DNA from: Anaerobaca lacustris
GTDB taxonomy: Bacteria > Planctomycetota > Phycisphaerae > Sedimentisphaerales > Anaerobacaceae
NCBI RefSeq assembly: GCF_030012215.1
Contig: NZ_JASCXX010000007.1
Span: 124,001 to 188,000 of the forward strand
Direction of reading: 5' to 3'
DNA length: 64,000 nucleotides
Every line of letters begins with the position of its first letter. The first letter of the stretch is position 1. The notes beneath the pieces were generated by a model. It was not told where the DNA came from. It was given only the letters and a program-made list of their open reading frames with translations, and made no database searches. A program made the position numbers and the translations under genes. Of the stretch, positions 28,448 to 37,200 are shown one piece after another.

Positions 28448-31400
28448 TCAACTGACGGTGACGACCAGCCCTTCGTGACTGACGCTGTAGTCGAAGAAGC
28501 GGGCCCGCTCGTTCGGCGGCTCGGCCTCCAGCATGTGGCGAACGGTCTCTGCGTCCTGTCGTGACTTGCAGACCATCAGAAGGAAACCGCCCCCGCCGGC
28601 GCCGAGGAGTTTGGCCCCGTGCATGTGCGGTCGGACGCGTGCGAGCAAAGCCTCGATCTCGTCGTTGCTGCTGTTCGGGTCCAACTGCTTGTTGAGCTGC
28701 CACGCCGTATCGACGAGGCGTCCAAACCGCGCGGCGTCCTTGCGAATGAACGCGTCCATCACCTCGCGCGCCGTCTGTCCGATGTGTGCCAGCGTCGCCA
28801 TCGTCGCCCGATCGCGATTCAGGTACCGCCCCACCACCTGCTGGAGGATGTTCTTGGCGAGCCGTGTGATCCCCGTGTAGTACAGCAGCGTCGACTGATG
28901 GTTGAACATCGGGTCTATAATATCCGCTGGCACGTAATGGATGTGGGCGTCCGGGACCATGCCGGGCTGGGCCACGATCATCTTGACGCCGTCGACCACC
29001 CCGCCGATCTGGTCCTGCCAGCCGCCGCCGGTGGTCAGGGCCTGTTCGAGCCGGAGCACCTGATGGAACAGCTCCCGCTGCGAGAGATCCTTGCCGATGA
29101 CCCGTGCGAGCGCTGCGCTGATTACGGCGCCCATGATGCTCGATGTGCCCAGGCCGCTTCCCTTGGGGATCGCGGCCAGCGTCGTCAGCTCGATCCCGCC
29201 CCCGAAGGCATCGAGTGCCTTCTTCAGCGAGACGGCCTTCGATCGACCGCCCTGCCGAGGCGACAGTCCCGACAACACCAGAGCCGCCTTGGCCAGCGCG
29301 AAGCTGCCGGTGGCCTTTCGATAGTCCAGCAGGTCCTCGAACCGCTGAATTTCGATGCGGACGCCCAGGTCGATCGAACCGATCCGGATCACCGGCTCGT
29401 CGATCACTCGCACATACGCCTGGATCGGCGGCTGGCCGTTCAGATTGACCGCGGCGTTCACCACGCAGCCGCCTCGTTCGAGTGCGTATGGCGGCGTGTC
29501 CGTCCAGCCACCACCGACGTCGAGTCGCGCCGGGGCCCGGGCCCAGACGATTTCATCGCTCCGCAGCACGCTGCGAGGTGACGTCGTCTCGACGATTCCA
29601 CTGCCCACGATCGACCGCTCCAGCGCCTCGAAGGCCGCCTGCTGCGCCCGATGCGACCACTGCTTGAGCGTGATGTCACGCTGGGGAAGCAGACCCAGCG
29701 ATCTCAGCCACTCGCACTGGGCCCGCGTCAGTCCGTCTTCGACGTTGCCCAGGACCGGGTCGGCGGGTGTCTCCGTGTCCGCATGAAGGGCCGTCAGGGC
29801 CGTCCCAAGGGTATGCAGGATTCGCGGACCGACCAGCGAGGCCATGCCGCGATCTTCCCGGCTGTCATAATAGCGATGTGCTTCCGTCAGAATACCTGCA
29901 ATCGATGCGGACGCGTCGGTTCCGTCGCCGAGCACATGCGCCAGTTCCTGCGAAGAGAAGCCGCTGTCCGGTCGAAACACCTGTCGCCACGATGCACGAA
30001 TGTGCTGCGCCCTGATCCGGCTGCGGCGGCGGTGAAACGCGACATGATCGGCCAGGGCGAGAATCTGCTCGAAGCTGTACCGGTCGGCCGTTCGCCAGGC
30101 GTTGCGCTGTTCCTCGGACGCGGCGTTTGGCTCGAACATCCAGAGCCAACGGTGGTAGTCGCCATGTGCCTTTACGGCGGGAAACAGGCGGGCATTCCAG
30201 ATGCTCCGGTCCTTCTTCGCGGTGCGGCGATCCCAGACGTCCTGCGGCGCGGCGCCGACGTCCGCAAGCCAGACGAGAAGGTCCTTGCCACAGAACACCG
30301 CGCCTTGCCCCGCGGGTTCCTTGAATGCGTCGTCGATCCCATAGCAGCGAACGAACCAGATGTAGCCCGCGTCGCGGCTGCGTCCTTCGATCACATCGAC
30401 GCACGCTCCGGCCGGAAGGACCAGCGGCTGGTCGATATCGGCGCCGACCACGACGTTGCTGCCTCCCAGCGTCAACGACGAGGCGATCCGGCATCCCTCC
30501 ACCCAGCCTCCGGTCCCCTGCACCGTCGCCGACGGCGCAACCTCATTGTTGATGTCGAGATACGTCTGAAGAAACGAAATGCCCCGATCTTCCTGGAGCA
30601 GCCGCGTTCCGTTGGTGAGGATCGCCCTGCTGCTTCCGAAGTCGAGGAAGTCGCAATGCTTGAGCAACTGCACGCTGAACGGCGTATCGGAGAGCAGCCC
30701 GAACAGCTCGGTCAGCATCGCGTCCGACCACTTCGAGCCGCTGCCCCGCGCCGACTTGATGTAGCTCGCCAGACGGCCGTGCGTACCCATCGTGCAGCAG
30801 ACCTCGCGGTAGAAATCGAGCCCGCGCTCGAGCACGGCTTTGCCTCGCCGGCCCGCGAGAGCCGCCCCGCCGGCGCTGTTGGGACGAGCGCCGAACACCT
30901 GCAGCAACCGAACGGCCGTGGCGGCGTCGAAGTGCATCACCCCGATATCGAGGCACGTCTGGCCGTACGCGTTGATCGCACCGTGCGCCCTCTGCTCGGA
31001 GATCGAAGGTTTCTGCAAATACAGCCTGACCGCATCGTCCGATCCCTGGCAGAACACCCCGTGCCGGCTCGCTTGCTCCGGGTTGGCGTAGCACGCCAGG
31101 GCCGTGATCCCCTGCCGGGTCAGACGGATATCCGAAGGATCGAACCGCAGCAGAACGTCGCCCGAAGCGATCACGACTTGCCCCTGCCCTTGCGTCGGTT
31201 CCGGCAACGCAAGATACGTCGGCAACTGCCGATCGAACAGACTCAGGCACACCGCACTGTCATTCTCGCCCGGAACGGGAATGAAGATCTTCCCGCACGG
31301 GCCATACGCCGGAAGACGCCGCGAATCCCCGCCGGCGTGGACGACCAGAATACGCATCCCGCTCAACGTCTCCAGCCAAAGAGGCGGGCCCGACTTTGCC

Positions 31401-31627
31401 ATCTGGCGCCCGAGCCGCCTTTGCAGGACTTCCAGAAGGCAGAAAAGCGTGCTGCCGCCGCTGCCGACCCGCTTGCCGCCGGGATCGGCGACGACGATGG
31501 TCTCACAAACGCTGCTGAGAAGACCGAGTTCCCGCCGTACGGCCAACTGTGCTTCGTAGGCCGTCGCTTGTGCCTCATTCGAGGCGGTAACGATCAGGTA
31601 GTCCCAGGAACGACTGCCCAACTGCAT
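28448..31627 (-). CDS. fkp: Bifunctional fucokinase / L-fucose-1-phosphate guanylyltransferase
   Basis: The 1059-residue fusion matches the two-domain Fkp architecture. The N-terminal half is the GDP-fucose pyrophosphorylase, with a nucleotide-binding loop near 50-62 (GGKRVGSGGSTLF) and VHAGGDSRRLPAYGPCGK. The C-terminal third is a GHMP kinase with WARAPARLDVGGGWTDTPPY, the ATP loop IPKGSGLGTSSIMGA near residue 825, and the third motif GAKLLGAGGGGFLL near 1012. Fkp phosphorylates free L-fucose and then makes GDP-L-fucose, a salvage route best known from Bacteroides. Here it lies 21 bases after the epimerase gene, so it probably supplies fucose (or a related sugar such as D-arabinose) to the polysaccharide. 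Confidence 0.92.
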   Translation of the reverse strand: MQLGSRSWDYLIVTASNEAQATAYEAQLAVRRELGLLSSVCETIVVADPGGKRVGSGGSTLFCLLEVLQRRLGRQMAKSGPPLWLETLSGMRILVVHAGGDSRRLPAYGPCGKIFIPVPGENDSAVCLSLFDRQLPTYLALPEPTQGQGQVVIASGDVLLRFDPSDIRLTRQGITALACYANPEQASRHGVFCQGSDDAVRLYLQKPSISEQRAHGAINAYGQTCLDIGVMHFDAATAVRLLQVFGARPNSAGGAALAGRRGKAVLERGLDFYREVCCTMGTHGRLASYIKSARGSGSKWSDAMLTELFGLLSDTPFSVQLLKHCDFLDFGSSRAILTNGTRLLQEDRGISFLQTYLDINNEVAPSATVQGTGGWVEGCRIASSLTLGGSNVVVGADIDQPLVLPAGACVDVIEGRSRDAGYIWFVRCYGIDDAFKEPAGQGAVFCGKDLLVWLADVGAAPQDVWDRRTAKKDRSIWNARLFPAVKAHGDYHRWLWMFEPNAASEEQRNAWRTADRYSFEQILALADHVAFHRRRSRIRAQHIRASWRQVFRPDSGFSSQELAHVLGDGTDASASIAGILTEAHRYYDSREDRGMASLVGPRILHTLGTALTALHADTETPADPVLGNVEDGLTRAQCEWLRSLGLLPQRDITLKQWSHRAQQAAFEALERSIVGSGIVETTSPRSVLRSDEIVWARAPARLDVGGGWTDTPPYALERGGCVVNAAVNLNGQPPIQAYVRVIDEPVIRIGSIDLGVRIEIQRFEDLLDYRKATGSFALAKAALVLSGLSPRQGGRSKAVSLKKALDAFGGGIELTTLAAIPKGSGLGTSSIMGAVISAALARVIGKDLSQRELFHQVLRLEQALTTGGGWQDQIGGVVDGVKMIVAQPGMVPDAHIHYVPADIIDPMFNHQSTLLYYTGITRLAKNILQQVVGRYLNRDRATMATLAHIGQTAREVMDAFIRKDAARFGRLVDTAWQLNKQLDPNSSNDEIEALLARVRPHMHGAKLLGAGGGGFLLMVCKSRQDAETVRHMLEAEPPNERARFFDYSVSHEGLVVTVS

Positions 31628-31648
31628 CGCAATCTGTCCTCCTATAAG

Positions 31649-32623
31649 CTATTCGGTGCCCGCATGACGGCGGTGCTCGGCGATAATGAACCGCAGGGTT
31701 TGCTCCAGGTTCGTTTTCGGTGTCCAGCCGATCGTGTTGCGGATCCGTTCCGTGCAAGGAACGCGCCGCATCATGTCCTCGATGGGCCGCCCGTAGGCGA
31801 CTTCATAGGGCACGAACTCCTGGACGCTGCGGCTGCCCGTCAGTTCGGTCACCCTGTCGGCCAGTTGCTTGATGCTCACCTCTTCCGACGAGCCCACGTT
31901 GAAAATCTGCCCTACCGCCCTGTCGCACTGCATCAGGCCGACGATTGCGTCGACGACGTCTTGCACGTAGCAGAAACAGCGGCTCTGCGCGCCTGTCCCA
32001 TAGATACAGATCGGCTCATCCGTGAGCGCCCACTGCACGAATCGAGGCACCACCATTCCATACCGCCCGGTTTGCCTCGGGCCGATCGTATTGAAAAAGC
32101 GGGCGATGACCACGTCGAGGCCGTACTGCTGATAGTACGCTTGGCCCAGGAACTCATCGACCGCCTTGCTGCACGCATACGACCACCGCGAAAGGCTCGT
32201 GCTTCCCAGTACGATGTCGTCCTCCTCGCGGAATGGGATGCTCTCGCTCTTGCCGTAGACCTCGCTGGTCGAGGCGATCAGGATCCGTCGGCCGAATTTG
32301 TTGGCGATCGCCAGGACCGTCTCCGTCCCGCCGATATTTGTCTCGATCGTACGCACGGGATCGTCGGCGATCAGTTGGACGCCGACGGCAGCCGCCAGAT
32401 GGAAGATCGTATCGCATTCGGCCGCGAGCAACTGAACCAGCGACGTGTCGCGGATGTCCCCGCGAACGAACTGGAACCTCGCGTCCCCGCGCAACCCCTG
32501 AATGTTCTCGAGCCGACCCGTACTGAGGTTGTCGAGGATCACCACTTCTCCCCCGTCGCTCAGCAGGCGCTCGGCCAGGTGCGAGCCGATGAAGCCCGCG
32601 CCGCCCGTAATCAAAGCCTTCAT
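31649..32623 (-). CDS. NAD-dependent nucleotide-sugar epimerase/dehydratase
   Basis: The 324-residue extended short-chain dehydrogenase has the NAD loop GGAGFIGSHL (7-16), the acidic residue after the second strand (LDNLSTG), and the catalytic S/T-YxxxK set (STSEVYG and YACSKAVDEF). It looks most like UDP-glucose 4-epimerase or UDP-glucuronate decarboxylase relatives; the precise reaction is uncertain. GAGGGCGG precedes ATG 32623. It is the first gene of the minus-strand polysaccharide block, which reads from here down to about 10.8 kb. Confidence 0.9.
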   Translation of the reverse strand: MKALITGGAGFIGSHLAERLLSDGGEVVILDNLSTGRLENIQGLRGDARFQFVRGDIRDTSLVQLLAAECDTIFHLAAAVGVQLIADDPVRTIETNIGGTETVLAIANKFGRRILIASTSEVYGKSESIPFREEDDIVLGSTSLSRWSYACSKAVDEFLGQAYYQQYGLDVVIARFFNTIGPRQTGRYGMVVPRFVQWALTDEPICIYGTGAQSRCFCYVQDVVDAIVGLMQCDRAVGQIFNVGSSEEVSIKQLADRVTELTGSRSVQEFVPYEVAYGRPIEDMMRRVPCTERIRNTIGWTPKTNLEQTLRFIIAEHRRHAGTE

Positions 32624-33231
32624 GGATCCGCCGCCCTCATAGATCTGACCTTTCGAGAAATCGTCACCGCATCACGTTACCCGAATCTCGGCTCTGGGAC
32701 AAGTGTTAGCTTTAGCGGACTCCGTCCCCGTCGGCTGCACAAAGTCGCGCGACCGCGATCCACGGGACGCTTGGCGCGCCCGTCCGGAACACATGATTCC
32801 CTCATGCCTAAGTATCGGAATGGAAAGAACATAGCTTTAGTCAAACCCGCCGCCGCCGTGCTTTTGCGGCAGTGTCGCCGCCGTGTCGGACGATACATCG
32901 CTGAGATAGCCCAGCAGTTCAATGTGCTCGTGCATTATCGGGCCGGGCGTGCTGGCCGTCACAACAGCGACGCGCCAATCGTGTGGGACTGGAACATGGC
33001 TCGCAGTATTGTGACGGACGGTGTGTTTATTGACTCTGTTCCAGGTGCTGTACCGGCACGTCATGTGGTCTTCATTCGCGGCCTTCCCTGGGGAAAGCGG
33101 CTCAAGTGACGTCCGAGCCGCGCCGATAGGACAAGCGTGTGCCTGTGACGCGAACGAACCGCCGAGATATCGCTCGCAGCGGCACCGCCGGCCAGAAACA
33201 CAGGAGTTACCGATCCAGAGGACAAGGCAAG
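32624..33231. other. 608-base intergenic region without a recognised gene
   Basis: It lies between the divergent epimerase and diacylglycerol-kinase-like genes. Reading frames here are short and lack recognisable protein character or ribosome sites. A weak minus-strand promoter for the polysaccharide block may exist near 32660-32700 (TTGTCC, 17 bases, TAACGT), but the match is poor. No repeat or RNA motif stood out. Confidence 0.4.
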
Positions 33232-33663
33232 ATGGACCAGACTCAACATGCCAGCGAGGTAATGCGTCACCTCTCGTTGGGCCTTGATGACCCCCGGCCC
33301 CTGACTCTGTCTGCACGCATCGAAAGCTTTCGCTGTGCAGCGCGGGGTGTTCGGTTGATGTTGCGGTCACAGCACAACGCCTGGCTGCATGCCGTGGCAT
33401 CCTGCGGCGTTCTCATCGTGGGTGGCTTGTGCGTGCTCAGCGGGGCCGAGTGGTGCTGGATCGTGCTGGCAATCATGTCCGTCTGGACGGCCGAGGCGCT
33501 GAACACCGCCCTCGAGTTTCTCGCGGATGTGGCCTCACCGGAGTTTCACCCGCTTGTCGGGTACGCCAAGGACGTGGCGGCGGGGGGGGTCCTCATTTCT
33601 GCCCTTGGCTCGGCGATCATCGGAATCCTTGTTCTTGGACCCCACATCCTCGCCATGCTCTGA
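33232..33663 (+). CDS. DgkA-family undecaprenol/diacylglycerol kinase
   Basis: The 143-residue membrane protein has three hydrophobic helices and the family signature ALNTALEFLADVASPE followed by HPLVGYAKDVAAGGVL, closer to undecaprenol kinases than to E. coli DgkA. It phosphorylates undecaprenol or diacylglycerol at the inner membrane. Undecaprenyl phosphate is the carrier needed by the polysaccharide locus next door. ATG 33232 has AGAGGACAAGG upstream; a longer frame from 33139 is arginine-rich and unlikely. The N-terminal 30 residues are an extension ahead of the first amphipathic helix. Confidence 0.88.
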   Translation: MDQTQHASEVMRHLSLGLDDPRPLTLSARIESFRCAARGVRLMLRSQHNAWLHAVASCGVLIVGGLCVLSGAEWCWIVLAIMSVWTAEALNTALEFLADVASPEFHPLVGYAKDVAAGGVLISALGSAIIGILVLGPHILAML

Positions 33664-33847
33664 ACACACCAGATCGGGCGTCCTATAATACCGGGCTCCA
33701 TAGTGCCAGAGAGACGTCAGTCGTCTGCCTGAGCACCCGTCAATGCACGTAGCCGCCGATTCTCACCCATGGCACGCCAATCAAGAGGATCGCTTTACGT
33801 GCCTCTGGTTCGAGGGTTCCCTGACGGCGGTGGGTGCGGTGCGGCAT

Positions 33848-33863
33848 TGTTCCACGTGAAACA
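33848..33863 (+). promoter_or_regulatory. parS: parS centromere site 1
   Basis: TGTTCCACGTGAAACA is an exact copy of the common bacterial parS sequence bound by ParB. It lies 415 bases before parB. Confidence 0.9.
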
Positions 33864-34118
33864 CCCCACGGCAAGGCAGGGGGCATCCTATCCCAGATTG
33901 CGCGGACAGCCGACGCAAGAACTGCCTTGGCCACGCAGCTTGCCGAGGGCAAGCAGAGCAACGAGCAGGCGGTGCCCCATAGCAGTCAGAATTGCGGTTG
34001 CACCCCCCGCCGAGCCTGGGCAGCTCTCTCTATTGGTTCGGCCGCCGCGCCGGCAGGCGGGGGCTCGCGGCGGCATACAAGGATGTCCAAGGGGCCGTCC
34101 GTTCGAGAGTGGGCTCGT

Positions 34119-34134
34119 TGTTTCACGTGGAACA
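34119..34134 (-). promoter_or_regulatory. parS: parS centromere site 2
   Basis: TGTTTCACGTGGAACA on the plus strand is the exact reverse complement of site 1. It lies 144 bases before the parB start, so ParB spreading from here could also repress parB. Confidence 0.9.
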
Positions 34135-34278
34135 AGCGGACGTGCACCGGGACTTGTTCCTCAAAAAGTGCACGCGCAAGCAAAGAATCTCCGAAATACG
34201 GCTTGAGGGCCGTATCGAGGGGAACTACAATCAGCCCTCGTTTTCGCAGAGCCTCGGGCAGAGCAAAGGAGCATTCGG

Positions 34279-35229
34279 ATGACGAACGGAAAAGGCGAGA
34301 AACCTCGACATCTCGGCAGGGGCCTTCAATCCCTGCTTGGCCCTCTGGCGGGCTTCGATGTTCCCGATACGGCTGGCGTCGACGAGACGCAGGCGGCACA
34401 CAGCTTCCCGCCGGACGAGGAACGCGATGCCTCGCTCCGGGAACTGCCCCTCGATGCCATCGGGCCGAATCCTTACCAGGCGAGAACCGTTTGGAATGAG
34501 GAGGATCTGCTCGAACTGACGGAGTCGATCCGCGCCAACGGTATCATTCAGCCGATTGTGGTCCGTCCGTTTCAGGGCCGCTACCAGATCATCGCAGGCG
34601 AGCGCCGCTTTCGGGCGGCGCAAATGGCTGGCTTGGCGGCTCTGCCGGCCTTGGTCCGCGAGGTTGGCGAGGAGCAACTCTTCGAATGGTCGCTCGTGGA
34701 GAATATCCACAGGCGCGACCTCAATGCGATCGAGCGGGCGAAGGCGTATCAGCGGTACCTCAATGCGTTTTCCCTGACCCAGGCCGAGGCGGCGGAGCGG
34801 CTGGGCGAAGACAGGTCTGTGATCGCTAACCACGTGCGATTGCTTGACTTACCTGAGGATCTGAGGGGTATGCTCGTGGATGGAAGGCTGTCGATGGGCC
34901 ACGCCAGAGCGATCCTCGGGCTTCCTACGGATGAGCTGAGGCGTAAACTTGCGAACCGGGCGATGGCCGGGCGGCTGAGCGTGCGCGATGTGGAGCGGCT
35001 TGTTCGCAAGCACGTTGCCGATTCCGGGGGGCAGAAGGCCGGGGCCCGCGCGAAACCGACGCATATCCTCGATCTCGAGGACAGGCTCAAACGGCAGCTT
35101 GGGACCCGCGTCGCCATTCAGACCGCCCGCAACGGTCAGCGGGGGAGAATCGTCATCGAGTTCGATTCAATTGACGATTTCGGACGGATCGCGGAGACGC
35201 TCGGCCTGGGCTGCACGGAAGAGGTATAG
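34279..35229 (+). CDS. parB: Chromosome partitioning protein ParB
   Basis: The 316-residue protein has a typical N-terminus (GRGLQSLLG), the ParB/Srx CTP-binding domain (NPYQARTVWNEEDL, the C-motif GERRFRAAQMAG at about 107-118, SLVENIHRRDLNAIERA), a central helix-turn-helix (LTQAEAAERLGEDRSVIANHVRLL), and a C-terminal dimerisation part. It binds parS, clamps and spreads along DNA using CTP. Together with ParA it segregates the origin region. AAAGGAG lies seven bases before ATG 34279. ParA is not adjacent, which is unusual. A hairpin follows the stop codon. Confidence 0.96.
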   Translation: MTNGKGEKPRHLGRGLQSLLGPLAGFDVPDTAGVDETQAAHSFPPDEERDASLRELPLDAIGPNPYQARTVWNEEDLLELTESIRANGIIQPIVVRPFQGRYQIIAGERRFRAAQMAGLAALPALVREVGEEQLFEWSLVENIHRRDLNAIERAKAYQRYLNAFSLTQAEAAERLGEDRSVIANHVRLLDLPEDLRGMLVDGRLSMGHARAILGLPTDELRRKLANRAMAGRLSVRDVERLVRKHVADSGGQKAGARAKPTHILDLEDRLKRQLGTRVAIQTARNGQRGRIVIEFDSIDDFGRIAETLGLGCTEEV

Positions 35230-35253
35230 TGAGCCCCGATAAAAAAGGCGACA

Positions 35254-35276
35254 GAAAGGCCGTGAGAAGGCCTTTC
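35254..35276 (+). terminator. Hairpin after parB, possible terminator
   Basis: GAAAGGCC (35254-35261) pairs with GGCCTTTC (35269-35276) around a seven-base loop, with an A-rich stretch before it. There is no long T-run, so efficiency is uncertain. Confidence 0.5.
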
Positions 35277-35292
35277 GTCCTGCGTTTCGTGT

Positions 35293-35298
35293 TATAAT
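35293..35298 (+). promoter_or_regulatory. -10-like TATAAT upstream of the ankyrin gene
   Basis: A perfect TATAAT 81 bases before the ankyrin gene start, directly after the parB hairpin. No good -35 box is found at 16-18 bases, so it may be an activator-dependent promoter. Confidence 0.4.
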
Positions 35299-35378
35299 AG
35301 GTAGCGTGTCCGGGCCGGTTGGTATCCGGCCAGGGGGCCGAACGTCGAATGAGATGTGCATTTGAAAAGGGGTCTGCC

Positions 35379-36902
35379 GTGAAACGCCTGACAAGGTTAA
35401 CCGCTGTCCTTCTGCTCTGTGTGGCGCTCAATTCTCACGTGTTGGCGCAGGACGCAGAGACTCCGACGCGGACGATCTACCAAGCCGCGTCGCTGGGGGA
35501 TATCGAACAGGTCAAACTGCATATTGCCAGGGGCACCGACTTGAACCAGCCCGACTCCAATCAGAACACGGCTCTGGGCTTGGCGGTTGTCGGGATGCGG
35601 CTTGAGGTGGTCAAACTGCTGGTCGACGCGGGCGCCAACGTCGCGGCGCCCAGCCGTGAAGGCCCGCCCGTTATTATGGCCGTCGTCCAAGGCAGTGCCG
35701 AGATCGCCGAGTTTCTCGTCGCCCGCGGCGCGAACGTTGAGGCGACGAATGCGACAGGTTCGACTCCGCTGATCGTGGCAGCCGAGAGTGGATATCTCGA
35801 TATCGTCGAGTTGCTCGTGGCCAAAGGGGCGAATGTCAACGCCAAGGACAGGCGAGGTCAGACGCCGCTGAGCATCGCCATAGCCCGCCGACAGACCGAC
35901 GTGGCGCAGTTCCTGCGGCAGCACGGAGCAGAAGAGCCCGTAAGTGATTTCGATGGAAGCCCTTATGGCAGCAGGGGCATGGCGGCCCCGCCCGGCGCAG
36001 GCTCGTCCGTCGAGCCCGACAGCGCGATGGCCCATCCAAGCCAGGCCACGGCCCTTCAACTGCTCGGCGATCCGAGCGAGATCCGTGCGCGAATCGCAGC
36101 GTTTCCTGAACTCGGCGATGCGATCGCCGCTCTTGATACGGCCAGCGCCGGCGAGCAACGGAACTGGCGCCAGCGCCGTACGGACAACAGAAACATGCTG
36201 ATTCGGTCCGTCGAGAAGCAATTCGAGGACGAAATGGCGCTTCTCAAGCGAATCGGCCAGACGGAGAAGGCGGCCAAGACGATTGCCGAAATCGACGCCC
36301 TGGTGGTCAAGAGAAAGGCCCGCTGCGAGCTCATCTATCAGGAACTCCGCGAGGAGCGGCGCTTGGCCGTACTGGCAGAGAGGGAGGCAACGGCCCGCGC
36401 GCGGTCGTCCGCAAGGACGCGGGGGCGGGCTGGGACGATGGAGCCGACGGCCGGCGGTGGGGCAAATGACCCGTATGCAGGCACCCCTGCACGACCGGCG
36501 CCTCGCGCCCGGGGTGCCGAAGAGACCGATGAGCCGGCGGTCGAGCCGGAGATGGATAGCCACGCCCAGGCCTGGCTCAGCAGTGATCCGCTGGACAAGC
36601 GCAACCTGCTCAATACCGTCCACGAAGTCGATCTGCGCGAGTTTGACGCGCTGCGACAGACGGCCGTCGCCGAGGAGGCGAAGAAGACCGCCGCCGCAAT
36701 CGAGGGGCTCATGCTTGCCCGCCAGGATCGCGTCACGTCCATCATGGCGAAAATGGCTGAGGAGGACGAGCGTCTGGAACGACTGGAAGAGCGCGCCGGG
36801 ACGATGATGGCGCCGGGCGCGACGAGGGGTCGCGGCGCCCGCGGCGCGACCTCGCCGCAGGAGGACCCGGCCGCCCAACGCGGCGGACGCCGCTATCGGT
36901 AG
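35379..36902 (+). CDS. Secreted ankyrin-repeat protein with C-terminal coiled coil
   Basis: The 507-residue protein starts at GTG 35379, with AAAAGGGG six bases upstream, and has a signal peptide ending NSHVLA before QDAE. Residues about 31-185 form roughly five ankyrin repeats (for example STPLIVAAESGYLDIVELLVAKGANVNAKD-type units; only short parts are quoted here). Residues about 220-490 are rich in Ala, Arg and Glu, with helical heptad character interrupted by a proline- and glycine-rich linker. The end is Arg- and Gly-rich. Ankyrin repeats mediate protein contacts; the target is unknown, and export suggests a periplasmic or surface scaffold. Confidence 0.85.
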   Translation: MKRLTRLTAVLLLCVALNSHVLAQDAETPTRTIYQAASLGDIEQVKLHIARGTDLNQPDSNQNTALGLAVVGMRLEVVKLLVDAGANVAAPSREGPPVIMAVVQGSAEIAEFLVARGANVEATNATGSTPLIVAAESGYLDIVELLVAKGANVNAKDRRGQTPLSIAIARRQTDVAQFLRQHGAEEPVSDFDGSPYGSRGMAAPPGAGSSVEPDSAMAHPSQATALQLLGDPSEIRARIAAFPELGDAIAALDTASAGEQRNWRQRRTDNRNMLIRSVEKQFEDEMALLKRIGQTEKAAKTIAEIDALVVKRKARCELIYQELREERRLAVLAEREATARARSSARTRGRAGTMEPTAGGGANDPYAGTPARPAPRARGAEETDEPAVEPEMDSHAQAWLSSDPLDKRNLLNTVHEVDLREFDALRQTAVAEEAKKTAAAIEGLMLARQDRVTSIMAKMAEEDERLERLEERAGTMMAPGATRGRGARGATSPQEDPAAQRGGRRYR

Positions 36903-37200
36903 GGCGGTGAAACCGTGCTCGTTATTATAGCCATTGCGGGTCTATAGTATTGCGTATAGGCGCGGTCCGCCCGCGGCGTGCGTCGAGGGCGGGGGGCTGG
37001 GAATCTCTTGCGTGGAAGCACTGTCCGGGGGGGCGTTCGTGCCGGCGGGTGACGATGGGATAGCGCCGACGCGAATCCGCGAGGGGGATCGGATTGGTCT
37101 TGTGCAGACGCGGCGATTCGGCTACACTGCGGTCATCGCAATCCGGGTTCTGTGCGGTACTCGTCTTTGGTGGGAGCTGGGGCGCATTCTTGGGTAGCTT
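36903..37200. other. 298-base intergenic region upstream of the cysteine synthase gene
   Basis: It holds AT-rich patches (TTATTATAGCC near 36920 and TATAGTATTG near 36940) and a weak promoter candidate near 37097-37125 (TTGTGC, 17 bases, TACACT). No gene or RNA was recognised. Confidence 0.3.

Larger units (their letters stand above)
33664..34278. other. 615-base intergenic region with two parS sites
   Basis: There is no convincing gene between the kinase gene and parB. In particular, no Walker-type ParA frame is visible on either strand. The region contains two 16-base parS sites, annotated separately, 271 bases apart and in opposite orientation. No cluster of DnaA boxes was seen. Confidence 0.5.

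Noticed and set aside
29651-33109. A 1152-codon plus-strand frame opposite fkp and the epimerase
   Set aside because: Its composition (HRR, RRRP, VVAA runs) is typical of an antisense frame in high-GC DNA; the minus-strand genes carry clear domains.
33664-34278. Possible parA upstream of parB
   Set aside because: No Walker A motif (KGGxGKT/S) or other ParA pattern in any frame; the interval contains the parS sites instead.
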